A stretch of 64,000 nt of DNA, taken from contig JAUSAO010000116.1 of assembly GCA_030652475.1 (NCBI GenBank), positions 1 through 64,000 on the forward strand, read 5' to 3'. Made by a program: the position numbers and the translations under genes. Source of the stretch: Gallionella sp. GTDB lineage: Bacteria; Pseudomonadota; Gammaproteobacteria; Burkholderiales; Gallionellaceae. This document shows positions 9,310-20,684 of this stretch, piece by piece. Position 1 is the first letter of the stretch. Each line of letters starts with the position of its first letter. Below the pieces are notes generated by a model. The model made no database searches and had not been told where the DNA came from. It saw only the letters and a program-made list of their open reading frames with translations.

Positions 9310-9833
9310 TGGGCTTGCAACTCCGCGACGAGTGGAAGAATTTTTTCCTGTAAATTTTTCGTGTTCAGGGCGCCGATCAGTTTATATTTGATGGTGCCCT
9401 GCTTGTCGATCACATAAGTTTCAGGGACGCCGTAAACGCCGTAATCAAAGCCTACCTTGCCATCGGCATCCGCGATGACCAGAGTATAAGGATCACCCGA
9501 TTTACGCAGTGTAGCTTCGCCATCTTCGCGCTTGTCCTTGTAGTCCAAGCCAACAATCGGCACGATGTTTTTCCGTGATAAATCCATCAGCAACGGATGT
9601 TCGTCCTTGCAAGCGCCACACCATGAGGCCCACACATTCAGCAACCATACCTGGCCCTGCATCTGTTGCGGCGAGAATTGCTTGTTCGCGTCATGCAACA
9701 ACGGCAACACGAAGGCAGGGGCAGCCTTGCCGACCAGCGGTGAGGGCACTTCGCGCGTATCACGCCCAAGACCCACATACAAAAAGCCTGCCAATACCAG
9801 AAAAATCACTAACGGAAGTATGAAACGCATCAT
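9306..9833 (-). CDS. ccmG: Thiol:disulfide interchange protein CcmG/DsbE
   Basis: WASWCGACKDEHP thioredoxin motif. Start MMRFILPLV at 9833 rather than the track start 10046, which runs into ccmF. Confidence 0.9.
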   Translation of the reverse strand: MMRFILPLVIFLVLAGFLYVGLGRDTREVPSPLVGKAAPAFVLPLLHDANKQFSPQQMQGQVWLLNVWASWCGACKDEHPLLMDLSRKNIVPIVGLDYKDKREDGEATLRKSGDPYTLVIADADGKVGFDYGVYGVPETYVIDKQGTIKYKLIGALNTKNLQEKILPLVAELQAQ

Positions 9834-11887
9834 GATGTTTGCCCTTCTGATTGCGGATTGCCGAGAACCGGGGACTGAGATGTCAAATGTTGCTCGTTTT
9901 TCGCGAGCGTCTGCACCTTTACCCCCGCCTTGGCATGGATGCGATAACGCCTGTCGCTGACCGCCAGCAAACCGCCTATCGCCATGAACAGACAGCCTGC
10001 CCAAATCCAGTCGATGAAGGGTTTGATGTAAACGCGCACGGCCCATGCCCCGTCAGAATCCGGAATCGGCTCACCCAGTGACACGTACAAATCACGGAAC
10101 ACTCCGGTTTCAATGGCGGCTTCGGTCAGCGGCATGCCTGAGACGATGTATTGGCGCTTTTCAGGGCTTAATTCACTGACCACCTTGCCGTTCTTGCTCA
10201 CGGTAATATGCCCTACGCCAGCCACGTAATTCGGCCCCTGCTTCTCGGTTACGCCGTCGAAGCGAAACTCAAATCCGCCGGCATTAACCGTATCACCGAC
10301 ATCCATGCGCACATCACGCTCAGTTTCATAGCCTTTCACCAGCGCGACACCGATAATGAACAGCGCCACACCCAGATGCGCAAATTGCATACCGTAATAA
10401 CTCAGACTCTGACGGCGCACGCGCTGCATGAATGTACCCTGCCCCGACCAGCGTTGCCGCAAACTGATCACCAGCGTAGCAATGATCCAGAAGGCCATCA
10501 GCAAACCCAGCACGATCATGACCGACCATTTATCTGTTTCCAGAGACAAAAATGTACCCATCACCAAAGGCAGCAGCAAAGCCAGTATCAGTGCACTGGC
10601 GAAACCCCAACGTACACGTTTGGCCAAATCGGGCACAGTCATTTTCTTCCAGCGTGCCAGTGGCCCCAGGCCCATTAAAAATATCATCGGCATCATCAGG
10701 GGCACGAACACAGCCTCAAAATACGGCGGACCGACCGACAGCTTGCCGTAACCCAGTGCATCCATGAACAAGGGATACAAGGTGCCGATGAACACGGAAG
10801 CCGCAGCCACCGACAGCAGCACATTGTTCGCCAGCAGCAGCGATTCGCGCGACAGCATGTCGAATTTACCACCCAGACCGATTTTCGGTGCGCGCCAGGC
10901 AAACAGCAGCAGCGAAGCGCCAATGACCAGCACCAGGAAGCTCAGAATGAAAATCCCGCGCTTCGGATCGGAAGCAAATGAATGTACGGAAGTCAGCACA
11001 CCGGAACGCACCAGGAAAGTTCCGAGCAAACTGAGCGAGAAGGCCGCAATGGCGAGCAACACGGTCCAGCTCTTGAACGCGCCACGTTTTTCGGTCACAG
11101 CCAGCGAATGGATCAGCGCCGTACCGACCAGCCAGGGCATGAATGAAGCGTTTTCGACCGGATCCCAGAACCACCAGCCACCCCAGCCCAGTTCATAATA
11201 AGCCCAGCCGCTGCCCAGCGCGATACCGAGGGTCATAAATACCCAGGCTACGGTAGTCCAGGGGCGCGACCAGCGCGCCCAGGTCGCATCCAGCCTGCCG
11301 CCCAGCAAGGCGGCAATGGCGAAGGAAAACGCCACAGAAAAACCGACATAGCCCATGTACAACATAGGCGGATGTATTACCAGCCCCGGATCCTGCAACA
11401 ACGGATTCAGGTCACGACCATCCGCCGCCGCCGGCAACAGACGTTCGAACGGGCTGGAGGTAAACAACATGAACATCAGAAAACCTACCGAAATCAGCCC
11501 CATCACACCCAGCACACGCGCCACCATTTCATCCGGCAAATGTTTGCTGAATGCAGCGACTGCGGCAGTCCAGGCAGACAGAATAAAGGCCCACAACAAC
11601 AGCGAACCTTCGTGCCCGCCCCAAACCGCTGCGAAGCGATATTCGCCTGGCAACTGGGAATTGGAATGCTGTGCGACATACAGCACGGAAAAATCATTGG
11701 CCATAAAGGCATAGGCCAGCGCAATGAACGCCAAGCCGATGAATATCATCTGCCCGTAAGCCAGCGGGCGGGCAACCCCCATGAATACCGGATTGTTGCG
11801 TGCAGCACCCAAAATCGGCAGCACACCAAGGATGATCGCCAGAAACAACGCGACGATTAAGGAAAAATGACCTAACTCTGGAATCAT
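9830..11887 (-). CDS. ccmF: Heme lyase CcmF
   Basis: WGGHEGSLLLW and GWGGWWFWDPVENASFMPWL motifs. Confidence 0.95.
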   Translation of the reverse strand: MIPELGHFSLIVALFLAIILGVLPILGAARNNPVFMGVARPLAYGQMIFIGLAFIALAYAFMANDFSVLYVAQHSNSQLPGEYRFAAVWGGHEGSLLLWAFILSAWTAAVAAFSKHLPDEMVARVLGVMGLISVGFLMFMLFTSSPFERLLPAAADGRDLNPLLQDPGLVIHPPMLYMGYVGFSVAFSFAIAALLGGRLDATWARWSRPWTTVAWVFMTLGIALGSGWAYYELGWGGWWFWDPVENASFMPWLVGTALIHSLAVTEKRGAFKSWTVLLAIAAFSLSLLGTFLVRSGVLTSVHSFASDPKRGIFILSFLVLVIGASLLLFAWRAPKIGLGGKFDMLSRESLLLANNVLLSVAAASVFIGTLYPLFMDALGYGKLSVGPPYFEAVFVPLMMPMIFLMGLGPLARWKKMTVPDLAKRVRWGFASALILALLLPLVMGTFLSLETDKWSVMIVLGLLMAFWIIATLVISLRQRWSGQGTFMQRVRRQSLSYYGMQFAHLGVALFIIGVALVKGYETERDVRMDVGDTVNAGGFEFRFDGVTEKQGPNYVAGVGHITVSKNGKVVSELSPEKRQYIVSGMPLTEAAIETGVFRDLYVSLGEPIPDSDGAWAVRVYIKPFIDWIWAGCLFMAIGGLLAVSDRRYRIHAKAGVKVQTLAKNEQHLTSQSPVLGNPQSEGQTS

Positions 11888-11903
11888 GTAAAAACTTTCT
11901 TAA

Positions 11904-12377
11904 TTATTCTGCGGCAGGTGAGGCTGCAGGTGCGCTCGCAGCAGCCGCATTGGCCACTTCAGCTTTTTTCAGGGCATCGGCAGCTTCCGGTGCCATGTAG
12001 TTTTCATCGTGTTTGGCCAATACCTCTTCGGCATGCATCAATCCGTCGGCTTCCATCTTTCCTTGTGCAACCACGCCTTTACCTTCCTTGAACAAGTCCG
12101 GCAGGATGCCCTTATAGACCACCGGCAAACTTTTATGCAAATCGGTAATCACGAAATTTACCGTCAGCCCGTCATTTTCCCGCTTGACACTACCCTCTTC
12201 GACCAGGCCGCCGATACGAAAACTGCGGCCTTCCGGCGCTTCCTTGTTGTAAACCTGGGTAGGGGTGAAATACAGGCTGACGTTATCCTTAAGCGCGTTC
12301 AGCACCAGCGCCACTGCAAGACCCACGGCGACGAGGGCAACAACGATATAGACGAATCTTTTTTGACGCGGTTTCAT
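11904..12377 (-). CDS. ccmE: Cytochrome c maturation protein CcmE
   Basis: [29 protein letters not shown] (heme-binding H, KHDENY). Confidence 0.95.
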   Translation of the reverse strand: MKPRQKRFVYIVVALVAVGLAVALVLNALKDNVSLYFTPTQVYNKEAPEGRSFRIGGLVEEGSVKRENDGLTVNFVITDLHKSLPVVYKGILPDLFKEGKGVVAQGKMEADGLMHAEEVLAKHDENYMAPEAADALKKAEVANAAAASAPAASPAAE

Positions 12378-12398
12378 ATTTATCCTGTAAAAAATTGT

Positions 12399-12525
12399 CC
12401 ACGAAACACACGAAAAGCACGAAATAAATCAAAAAACAACATGGATTCAGCTGCTCATCCATGGTGTGATTTTGCCTGTCTGTTTGTGTATTTGAATCTG
12501 TTCGTGTCTTTCGTGTCTTTCGTGG
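12399..12525. repeat. Palindromic intergenic element (CACGAAA-type arms) between ccmD and ccmE
   Basis: CCACGAAACACACGAAAAGCACGAA versus TTCGTGTCTTTCGTGTCTTTCGTGG, 22/25 complementary. Confidence 0.75.
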
Positions 12526-12541
12526 AAAAAGGGTTTAGGTT

Positions 12542-12715
12542 TTAGCCTTCTTCCGATTCATCGGCTTCACGCATCAGGCGCACCTGCTGCAAGGTGATTT
12601 TTCTTTTATGCACGACCATCGCGATTTCAATTGCAAAAATCAAAAACGCAACGGCGTAGGAGCCGATCCAGATATAGCTAAGCGGATTTTCTCTCATCCA
12701 GATATCCAAACTCAT
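12542..12715 (-). CDS. ccmD: Heme exporter protein CcmD (57 aa; missing from ORF track)
   Basis: MSLDIWMRENPLSYIWIGSYAVAFLIFAIEIAMVVHKRKITLQQVRLMREADESEEG*, located between ccmC and ccmE. Confidence 0.9.
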   Translation of the reverse strand: MSLDIWMRENPLSYIWIGSYAVAFLIFAIEIAMVVHKRKITLQQVRLMREADESEEG

Positions 12716-13449
12716 GACTTTACCTCCGCTAATTCAGTAATCCATTTGGTATGGCGTTCACGTTCCAGAATGATGCTGCGCACACGCATCAATGTGACCG
12801 TAATGGCATAGAGCCAGCAGGCCACCAGCATAGTGAACATCGCCTGTTGCATGGCAATGTGCATCGACGTCCCGGTAAACTTGATGGTCGATCCCTGATG
12901 CAGGGTATTCCACCACTGCACCGAAAAGTAGATGATGGGTACGTTAACCGAACCGACAATCGCCAGCAGCGCCGCAGCACGATCAGCACGACGCGGATCA
13001 TCTATCGAAGCGTGCAGGGAAATAAAGCCGAGATAAAGAAACAACAATATCAATTCGGACGTCAGACGCGCATCCCATACCCACCATGCGCCCCACATCG
13101 GCTTGCCCCACAACGCGCCAGTCCAGAGCGAAATAAAGGCAAACAAGGCACCGGTCGGTGCAATCGCACTCGCCATCATCGAAGACAAGCGGGTGTTGAA
13201 AATCAGCCCCATCGCCGCATAGGCTGCCATGATCAGATACAAAAACATGGACAGAATGGAGGATGGAACATGAATGAAGATGATGCGGTAAAACTCGCCC
13301 TGCTGTGCATCAGCAGGTGCCACGACAAAGCCGATATACAAACCAACCATGCACAAAACGGCTGCCGAAATGGCAAACCACGGAATCAACTTACCCGCCA
13401 GACCGTAAAAGGTTGTCGGTGCAGAATATTTGAACCAGTTTATTGCCAC
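12712..13449 (-). CDS. ccmC: Heme exporter protein CcmC
   Basis: WGKPMWGAWWVWDARLTSELILLFLYLG. Confidence 0.95.
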   Translation of the reverse strand: MAINWFKYSAPTTFYGLAGKLIPWFAISAAVLCMVGLYIGFVVAPADAQQGEFYRIIFIHVPSSILSMFLYLIMAAYAAMGLIFNTRLSSMMASAIAPTGALFAFISLWTGALWGKPMWGAWWVWDARLTSELILLFLYLGFISLHASIDDPRRADRAAALLAIVGSVNVPIIYFSVQWWNTLHQGSTIKFTGTSMHIAMQQAMFTMLVACWLYAITVTLMRVRSIILERERHTKWITELAEVKS

Positions 13450-13452
13450 AAA

Positions 13453-14136
13453 TTACTCCATCGAAATTCGTAAAGCCTGCGCCGTCACCCAGGGGGTAAA
13501 TGCCAGGGCCAACACCAACAAGGCACCCATCAATGACAAATGGGACGACACACTCAAGCCGCTGGTCACCGCCTCTACTGCACCCGTACCAAAAATCAAT
13601 ACCGGAATACACAACGGCAACACCAGCAAGGACAACAGCACCCCGCCACCGCGCAGCCCCAGAGTCAGTGCCGCTCCAATTGCCCCCACCATGCTGAGTA
13701 TCGGCGTACCCAGCAACAAACCCAGTATCAACACGGCTATCGCCTCTATCGACATATCAAACTGCAAACCCAGCACCGGCGTCATCAATACCAGCGGCAG
13801 CCCGGAAACCATCCAGTGCGAAGCCATCTTGCCCAGCACCAATACTGACAGCGACTGCGGTGCCAGCAGCATTTGCTCTAGCGTACCATCCAAATAGTCT
13901 GCCGAAAACAACCTGCCTAACGATAACATTGATGCCAGCAAGGCCGCTACCCACAGTACGCCGGGTGCCATCTTGCGCAACATATCCATTTCCGGCCCGA
14001 CGCCCAGCGGAAACAAACTCACTACCATCACGAAAAAAATCAATGTGGTCAGCACATCCGCACGGCGACGCATCGCCAGCACCAGATCCCGACGCACCAC
14101 CAGTATCAACAAGGAAAACAGGGAGAGTTTATTCAT
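13453..14136 (-). CDS. ccmB: Heme exporter protein CcmB
   Basis: Six-TM protein with typical CcmB composition and position. Confidence 0.92.
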   Translation of the reverse strand: MNKLSLFSLLILVVRRDLVLAMRRRADVLTTLIFFVMVVSLFPLGVGPEMDMLRKMAPGVLWVAALLASMLSLGRLFSADYLDGTLEQMLLAPQSLSVLVLGKMASHWMVSGLPLVLMTPVLGLQFDMSIEAIAVLILGLLLGTPILSMVGAIGAALTLGLRGGGVLLSLLVLPLCIPVLIFGTGAVEAVTSGLSVSSHLSLMGALLVLALAFTPWVTAQALRISME

Positions 14137-14143
14137 GGTCTTG

Positions 14144-14758
14144 TCATGACAGGGACAAACAGCGCATTTCCATGCCCGCCACGTGCAGTGGTTGATGGGT
14201 GGTGAATATCACCATGCCCAGCCTTGCCAGATGTTCCGCGATCAATTCCTGAATCAACGCCACTGCTCCGACATCCAGGGCAGCCAAAGGTTCATCCAGT
14301 ATCCATAACTTGGCATCACTCACCAACAAGCGCGCCAAAGCGACACGGCGGCGTTGCCCCTGGGACAGCACTTTGGTCGGCAAACGCTCGCGACCACGCA
14401 ACCCCATGCGCCGCAACGCGGCAATGGCATCTTTTTCATTCAGCTCCGTCCCCGACAGCCCTGCGGAAATTCGCAGATTTTCCAGCGCGCTCAATTCATC
14501 CTTGATGGCATTCAAATGCCCCAGATACATCATTTCGGCAAAATAAGCCTCATCCAGTTCGCGAACGTCCTCGCCGCGCCAGGAAATTTTCCCGTCATCC
14601 GGAATGATAAAACCGCACAGGGTGCGCAGCAGACTGGTTTTGCCGCTACCATTCGCGCCCTGTATTTGCATGATCTGCCCGGGATAGAGCGCAAAGCTCA
14701 GATCGGAAAACAAACGATGATCACCGCGACTACAAGCAAGATTGCTGACTTCCAGCAT
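14144..14758 (-). CDS. ccmA: Heme ABC exporter ATP-binding protein CcmA
   Basis: GANGSGKTSLLRTL, LSQGQRRRVALARL, LWILDEP. Start MLEVSNLAC at 14758. Confidence 0.93.
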   Translation of the reverse strand: MLEVSNLACSRGDHRLFSDLSFALYPGQIMQIQGANGSGKTSLLRTLCGFIIPDDGKISWRGEDVRELDEAYFAEMMYLGHLNAIKDELSALENLRISAGLSGTELNEKDAIAALRRMGLRGRERLPTKVLSQGQRRRVALARLLVSDAKLWILDEPLAALDVGAVALIQELIAEHLARLGMVIFTTHQPLHVAGMEMRCLSLS

Positions 14759-14880
14759 GAAGAGGAACCTGAAATTTAACAACGTGGAATTATATACGAT
14801 TGCATCTGACGAATGCACGCCATCCATTTACATTATAATCGCCGCACTTTTGACCAACCACTCATACGACAAGGGTAAAT

Positions 14881-15669
14881 ATGGGATTTCTGGCCAATAA
14901 ACGCATTCTGATTACCGGCATGATCAGCACCCGCTCCATAGCGTACGGCGTTGCGCAAGCCATGCATCGCGAAGGCGCGGAGTTGGCGTTCACCTATCAG
15001 GGCGAACGCGTGCGCGAACGCGTGCTGGGCCTGGCTAAAGATTTCAACAGCGAACGGGTGTTCCCGTGTGATGTCGCCTCTGATGCCGACATTGAGCAAC
15101 TGTTCGTTGATCTGAAGCAACACTGGGATGGCTTTGACGGTTTTGTGCATGCCATCGCTTTTGCCCCGCGCGAAGCGCTGGAAGGCGAGTTTCTCGATGG
15201 TTTCAGTCGTGAAGCCTTCCGCGTCGCGCATGACATCAGCTCCTACAGCTTCCCCGCCATGGCGAAAGCGGCCCTGCCGATGATGGAAGGTCGCCACGCG
15301 GCCATATTGACGTTGAGCTATCTGGGGGCCGTCCGCACCATGCCGCACTACAATGTGATGGGCATGGCCAAGGCCAGCCTGGAAGCCAGTGTTCGTTATC
15401 TGGCGATGCAACTGGGCAGCAGAGGCATCCGCGCCAACGGCATATCCGCCGGCCCGATCAAGACACTGGCCGCAGCCGGCATCGCCGATTTCGGCAAATT
15501 GCTGGGTTACAACGAAAAGCATTCCCCGCTGAAACGCAATGTGACCATCGAAGAAGTGGGCAACACCGCCGCCTTCCTGTGCAGCGACCTGGCCAGCGGC
15601 ATCACCGGCGAAATCACTTACGTGGACGGCGGCTTCAATACGACTTCGCTGGGGTCAGCCGAAGCCTAG
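14881..15669 (+). CDS. fabI: Enoyl-[acyl-carrier-protein] reductase (NADH)
   Basis: [23 protein letters not shown], ...[32 protein letters not shown]. Confidence 0.95.
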   Translation: MGFLANKRILITGMISTRSIAYGVAQAMHREGAELAFTYQGERVRERVLGLAKDFNSERVFPCDVASDADIEQLFVDLKQHWDGFDGFVHAIAFAPREALEGEFLDGFSREAFRVAHDISSYSFPAMAKAALPMMEGRHAAILTLSYLGAVRTMPHYNVMGMAKASLEASVRYLAMQLGSRGIRANGISAGPIKTLAAAGIADFGKLLGYNEKHSPLKRNVTIEEVGNTAAFLCSDLASGITGEITYVDGGFNTTSLGSAEA

Positions 15670-15700
15670 CCGCGTGCAACAAGACACGCGACGGTTTTCA

Positions 15701-18379
15701 TCATTGCTTTCCCCGAATGCGCTGAACCAGTTTCTTCTCGATCTCAACCACAACGAACAAAAACACGGCAAAACCGATGATGCGCCCCCAGGCTGACGCG
15801 TCGATGGCCGCCACCCCAAACAGGCTTTGCATGAAGGGCAGGTAGGTAAAAATCAGCTGGATTACCGACAAAACGGCAATGGAAAGCAGCAGGTAAAAAT
15901 TGCCGGTGAAATCCTGCCAACTGCGCATCGGCGCGAGCAGGTAGCGGCAGTTGAACAGATAGGCCATCTCACCCGCCACCAGCGCGTTGACCGCGACGGC
16001 GCGACTGGCTTCGATGCCCGCGCCGCGCGTACTTTCCCACAAAAACAGGGCGACGGATCCGACGGCAAGCAGCAGGGAAACGAAGACAATGCGCCAGATC
16101 ATGAAGCCGGACAGGATCGCTTCATTGCCCGGATGGGGCGGGCGCTGCATCACCCCGGGTTCAGACTTTTCAAACGACAATGCCAGTGCCAGGGTAACGG
16201 CCGTGACCATGTTCACCCATAGAATCTGCACCGGCGTGATCGGCAGCGTCATGCCGAACAGAATGGCGAACAGCACCATCCCCGCTTCGCCGCCATTGGT
16301 CGGCATGATGAATACGATGGCTTTCTTGATGTTGTCATAGACGGTGCGCCCCTCTTCCACCGCGTGTGCGATGGTGGCGAAATTATCATCGGCCAGCACC
16401 ATTTCGGCCGCTTCCTTGGCGACTTCCGTCCCTTTCATGCCCATCGCCACACCGATGTTTGCTCGCTTCAAGGCAGGCGCATCGTTCACACCATCGCCCG
16501 TCATGGCAACGATCTCGCCATTGGCCTGCAATGCCGCAACCAGGCGCAGCTTGTGTTCCGGGCTGGCGCGTGCAAACACATCCACATCCTGCACGGCCTG
16601 ACGCAATGCCGCCTCGTCCAGCCTGTCCAGTTCGCCCCCCGTCAGCGCGCGACCATTGCCGATACCCAGCTGTGCGGCGATGGCGCGAGCTGTTTCAGCG
16701 TGGTCGCCGGTAATCATCACGACGCGGATACCCGCCGCACGACAATCCGTCACGGCTGCGATGGCCTCCTCGCGCGGCGGATCGGTGATACCAACCATGC
16801 CGAGCAGAGTAAATTCGCCTTGCATGTCAGAAAAAGTCAACTCGCGCTGCTCACCCCCGACAGTTTTCATCGCCAGTGCCAGCACGCGCTGGCCGAGTGC
16901 CCCGGTCTGGGCCATCTTGCCGTGCCACTGTGCCAGGTTGAGCGGCGCGTCCTCACCCAGATTGCGCTGCTGGTTACACATCGCCAGCACCTGCTCCACC
17001 GCCCCTTTTACAAAGATAAAAGCATGTCCGGCGTGGTCGTGATGCAGGGTCGCCATGAAACGATGTTCCGATTCAAACGGAATAAGATCGGTGCGCGGCA
17101 ATGATTCCTGTTCAAATACGGGATCTAGCCCGGCCTTCATCGCCAGCGCAATCAGCGCGCCTTCGGTCGGGTCGCCCGCGATGTGCCACGTTCCTGCCGT
17201 CTCGCGCAGCGCGGCATCGTTGCACAGCAATCCTGCGCGTATCAGATCGAACGCTTCGGCATGTTCGGCAATGGCCATCTCGTCACCATCGAGGGAAAAT
17301 CCCCCGTGCGGCGCATAGCCCGCCCCGCTGACCTCGAACACCCGGTCGGCGGTCAATACGCGCTGTACCGTCATTTCGTTACGCGTCAGCGTGCCGGTCT
17401 TGTCGGTACAGATCACCGTCACCGAACCCAGCGCTTCGACCGCAGGCAAACGCCGGATGATGGCGCTGCGTTTTGCCATGCGCTGCACACCGAGTGCCAG
17501 CGTGATGGTCAGCACGGCGGGCAGCCCTTCCGGGATTGCCGCCACCGCCATGCTCACGGCGGCCAGGAACATATCGCCGACGTCGAATTGATACACCCGC
17601 CAGCCGAACAAAAAGGTGATTGCGGCCAGCGCCATGATGACGACAGTCAGCCAGCGCCCGAACACCTCCATCTGCCGCAACAGCGGCGTAGTCAACATCT
17701 GCACCTCGTCCAGCAAGGTACTGATGCGCCCGATCTCGGTATCGTCGGCCGTGGCGACGACCACGCCCGTGCCCTGCCCATACACGACCAGCGTGCTCGA
17801 ATACGCCATACAGTAGCGGTCACCCAGCACGGCCTGTACAGCCACTGCGGTGATACTTTTTTCCACGGCAGTGGATTCGCCGGTCAGCGCGGCTTCTTCG
17901 ATGCGCAGATTTTTCGCCGAAAGCAGGCGCAGATCGGCAGGCACTTTATCGCCGGATTGCAGCAACACGATGTCGCCGGGCACCAGCGCTTCCGCCGCAA
18001 TCACCTCGCGACGGCCTTCACGCAGCACGGTCGCCTCGGGCGACAACATGCGCCGTATCGCATCCATTGCCTTCTCGGCTTTGCCTTCCTGAATGAAACC
18101 GATGATGGCGTTGATCACCACCACGCCGACGATCACGCTGGTATCCACCCAATGCGCGAGCAAAGCGGTGACGCCCGCCGAAGCCAGCAGTACATAGATG
18201 AGCAGGTTGTGAAATTGCAGCAGAAACCGGGTCAAGGGACCGCGTTTTAAGTGCGGAGTCAGGCGATTCGAACCATATTGAAGCTGCCGACGCGCGGCCT
18301 CGGCATGACTCAGCCCCCGCGTGCCGGAGGCCAAAGCATCCAGCACTTGCTGTACCGGGAGATGATGACTACCGTTCAC
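15701..18379 (-). CDS. Cation-translocating P-type ATPase (P2-type)
   Basis: [29 protein letters not shown] motifs; N-terminal cation ATPase domain. Confidence 0.92.
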   Translation of the reverse strand: MNGSHHLPVQQVLDALASGTRGLSHAEAARRQLQYGSNRLTPHLKRGPLTRFLLQFHNLLIYVLLASAGVTALLAHWVDTSVIVGVVVINAIIGFIQEGKAEKAMDAIRRMLSPEATVLREGRREVIAAEALVPGDIVLLQSGDKVPADLRLLSAKNLRIEEAALTGESTAVEKSITAVAVQAVLGDRYCMAYSSTLVVYGQGTGVVVATADDTEIGRISTLLDEVQMLTTPLLRQMEVFGRWLTVVIMALAAITFLFGWRVYQFDVGDMFLAAVSMAVAAIPEGLPAVLTITLALGVQRMAKRSAIIRRLPAVEALGSVTVICTDKTGTLTRNEMTVQRVLTADRVFEVSGAGYAPHGGFSLDGDEMAIAEHAEAFDLIRAGLLCNDAALRETAGTWHIAGDPTEGALIALAMKAGLDPVFEQESLPRTDLIPFESEHRFMATLHHDHAGHAFIFVKGAVEQVLAMCNQQRNLGEDAPLNLAQWHGKMAQTGALGQRVLALAMKTVGGEQRELTFSDMQGEFTLLGMVGITDPPREEAIAAVTDCRAAGIRVVMITGDHAETARAIAAQLGIGNGRALTGGELDRLDEAALRQAVQDVDVFARASPEHKLRLVAALQANGEIVAMTGDGVNDAPALKRANIGVAMGMKGTEVAKEAAEMVLADDNFATIAHAVEEGRTVYDNIKKAIVFIMPTNGGEAGMVLFAILFGMTLPITPVQILWVNMVTAVTLALALSFEKSEPGVMQRPPHPGNEAILSGFMIWRIVFVSLLLAVGSVALFLWESTRGAGIEASRAVAVNALVAGEMAYLFNCRYLLAPMRSWQDFTGNFYLLLSIAVLSVIQLIFTYLPFMQSLFGVAAIDASAWGRIIGFAVFLFVVVEIEKKLVQRIRGKQ

Positions 18380-19749
18380 GGTTTACGTCCTAACTGCCAT
18401 AACCAGGCAAAACCGAGCATGCCTGCCAATAGCGATGCCACCAACACCCCGGTCTTGGCAATCAACAAATATTCCGGCTGTGTGGCGAAACCCAACTCGG
18501 CGATAAAAATCGACATGGTAAAGCCGATGCCACCCAGCAGTGACACAGCTGCAATCTGACTGAAGCGTGTATTACTGGGGAGCTGTGCGATACCCAGACG
18601 TAATGCCAGCCAGCACGCTCCGGTGATACCGATAAATTTGCCCAGCACCAGACCGAGCAATACACCTGACATTACCGGATGTGCCAAGGTTTCGCCCAGC
18701 GCGCCAAGCTGCAAAGGGATACCCGCATTGGTTAAAGCAAATATTGGAATCACCAGAAACGCTACCGGCAAGTGCCAACTATGCTCCAGTCGCTGCAGGG
18801 GTGTCTGCACACCGCGCACACCCCGCTCCAGCGTTTGCACCACGGAATACAGCGTCTCGTTAGTCATAATATTTCCCCCCTGCTGATGGCTGGCATCAAA
18901 ACGCCCGACCAACTCCTTGATATGTCCGCTAAACAATACCGGGTCATATTTCGGGCGGGCGGGGATGGCGAATGCACATAACACACCCGCCAGCGTGGCA
19001 TGCACACCGGATTGCAACAGCACGTACCACAGCAGAATCGCCACACCAAAGTACGGCAGCACCTTGCGTATGCCTGCAAAATTCAAAACGAACAGCAGCA
19101 GCACCAGTATAACCGAAACGGCCAGCCAATCAAGCGCTAATTGCTGGGTATAGAACAGAGCAATCACCACCACCGCACCGAGGTCATCCGCAATGGCCAG
19201 TGCCACCAAAAAAGTGATCAGCGCCTTGGGCACACGACTGGCCAACAATACCAGTGCGCCGACCGCAAACGCAATATCGGTCGCCATCGGTATCCCCCAG
19301 CCACGCGCTGCATCGGTGCCATGATTGATAGCGAGATAAATCAGTGCGGGCATCACCATGCCTCCGATGGCGGCGACAATCGGCAGCGCGGCCTGACGCA
19401 AATCAGCCAATTCACCCACCAGCATCTCGCGCTTCAGCTCCATCCCAACCACAAAGAAGAACAGCGCCATCAAGCCATCATTCACCCAATGGTGCAGACT
19501 CATGCTGATGCTCCACGCACCGACATGAATACCTAGCGGGGTATGCAACAAATGCAAATATGCCTCTGCCGCAAAGCTGTTTGCCAGCACGAGCGCGACA
19601 ATGGCCGAAACCATCAACAACAGGCCGCTGGTGGTTTGCCGATGAATGAATTCATCAAACGGGGTCAGAACGCGGTCGAAGGCGCGCTCCCACGGAGCAT
19701 AGATGATGCCTTTTTCAGTATGAGGCGAAGTAGTTTCGTGTTCAGCCAT
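18376..19749 (-). CDS. nhaA: Na+/H+ antiporter NhaA
   Basis: VNDGLMALFFFVVGMELKRE, ATDIAFAVG, IADDLGAVVVIALFYT. Confidence 0.95.
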   Translation of the reverse strand: MAEHETTSPHTEKGIIYAPWERAFDRVLTPFDEFIHRQTTSGLLLMVSAIVALVLANSFAAEAYLHLLHTPLGIHVGAWSISMSLHHWVNDGLMALFFFVVGMELKREMLVGELADLRQAALPIVAAIGGMVMPALIYLAINHGTDAARGWGIPMATDIAFAVGALVLLASRVPKALITFLVALAIADDLGAVVVIALFYTQQLALDWLAVSVILVLLLFVLNFAGIRKVLPYFGVAILLWYVLLQSGVHATLAGVLCAFAIPARPKYDPVLFSGHIKELVGRFDASHQQGGNIMTNETLYSVVQTLERGVRGVQTPLQRLEHSWHLPVAFLVIPIFALTNAGIPLQLGALGETLAHPVMSGVLLGLVLGKFIGITGACWLALRLGIAQLPSNTRFSQIAAVSLLGGIGFTMSIFIAELGFATQPEYLLIAKTGVLVASLLAGMLGFAWLWQLGRKP

Positions 19750-19751
19750 GG

Positions 19752-20642
19752 TTATTTCCTATATTCGTTCGACGATGCAATATGTAATGCTGGGGCGTGA
19801 CCTTGTTTGTCTTCTCCCGGATAAATCGTCAGATGCGGATAGGGAATCTCGATGCCGTGCGCATCGAACGCCTGTTTGAGTCGCCCGAGGAATGCGCGGC
19901 GCACATCCCACTGATCCAGCGCCACAGTTTTGAAACGGCAACGTACGATCACTGCCGAGTCGGCCAAGTCCTGCACACCCTGTATCTCGACATCACCCAG
20001 AATTTTCTGGCTGTACACAACATCGGCACGCAATGCACTTCCGACATCGCGCACCACGGCATACACCTCGTCGAGGTTCTCGCGATAAGCCACCCCCACA
20101 TCGATCAACGCAAACGCATAGTCGCGTGACTTGTTGGTGACGATGCTGATCTGCCCGTTCGGCACGTAATGCACACTGCCCTCGTTGTCACGCAGGCAAA
20201 CGTAACGCAGCGTGATGTCCTCCACCGTGCCGGTCTTGCCGCACACTTCAATCACATCGCCCTGGCGAATCTGGTTCTCCAGCAACAGGAAAAAACCGTT
20301 GAAATAATCCTTGATGAGGCTTTGTGCGCCGAAGCCGACTGCCAGCCCCACCACTCCGGCAGCACCCAAGATAGGCGCAATGGAAATACCCAGTTCGCTC
20401 AGTGCCAGCATACCCGCCACCAGCGAGATTACCGAGGTGGAGATGTAGCGGAACACGCGCGCCAATGTTTCGATGCGGCGCCTGTCTTCTGCCGTGGCCG
20501 CACGCTTACTCATGTAATCGCGGAAGATACGGATCAGCTTGCGGCTCAAGCTCAATAGCAACCACGCCAGCATCAAGATGACGATGATATGCAACAAACC
20601 TTTGAAAAGGTGCAAATAGCTGAGTAGCAATTCCATGCTCAT
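19752..20642 (-). CDS. MscS-family mechanosensitive ion channel
   Basis: GAAGVVGLAVGFGAQSLIKDYFNGFFLLLENQIRQGDVIEV. Confidence 0.92.
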   Translation of the reverse strand: MSMELLLSYLHLFKGLLHIIVILMLAWLLLSLSRKLIRIFRDYMSKRAATAEDRRRIETLARVFRYISTSVISLVAGMLALSELGISIAPILGAAGVVGLAVGFGAQSLIKDYFNGFFLLLENQIRQGDVIEVCGKTGTVEDITLRYVCLRDNEGSVHYVPNGQISIVTNKSRDYAFALIDVGVAYRENLDEVYAVVRDVGSALRADVVYSQKILGDVEIQGVQDLADSAVIVRCRFKTVALDQWDVRRAFLGRLKQAFDAHGIEIPYPHLTIYPGEDKQGHAPALHIASSNEYRK

Positions 20643-20684
20643 GTCGAATACCGATTGAATATGATCCCAACGAATTACGTTGAT

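Noticed and set aside
9834-10046. N-terminal extension of the ccmG ORF
   Set aside because: Overlaps the ccmF coding sequence and precedes the canonical MMRFILPLV membrane anchor; an artefact of longest-ORF calling.
17183-18250. 355-aa plus-strand ORF
   Set aside because: Antisense shadow of the P-type ATPase gene; low-complexity His/Gln/Arg composition.
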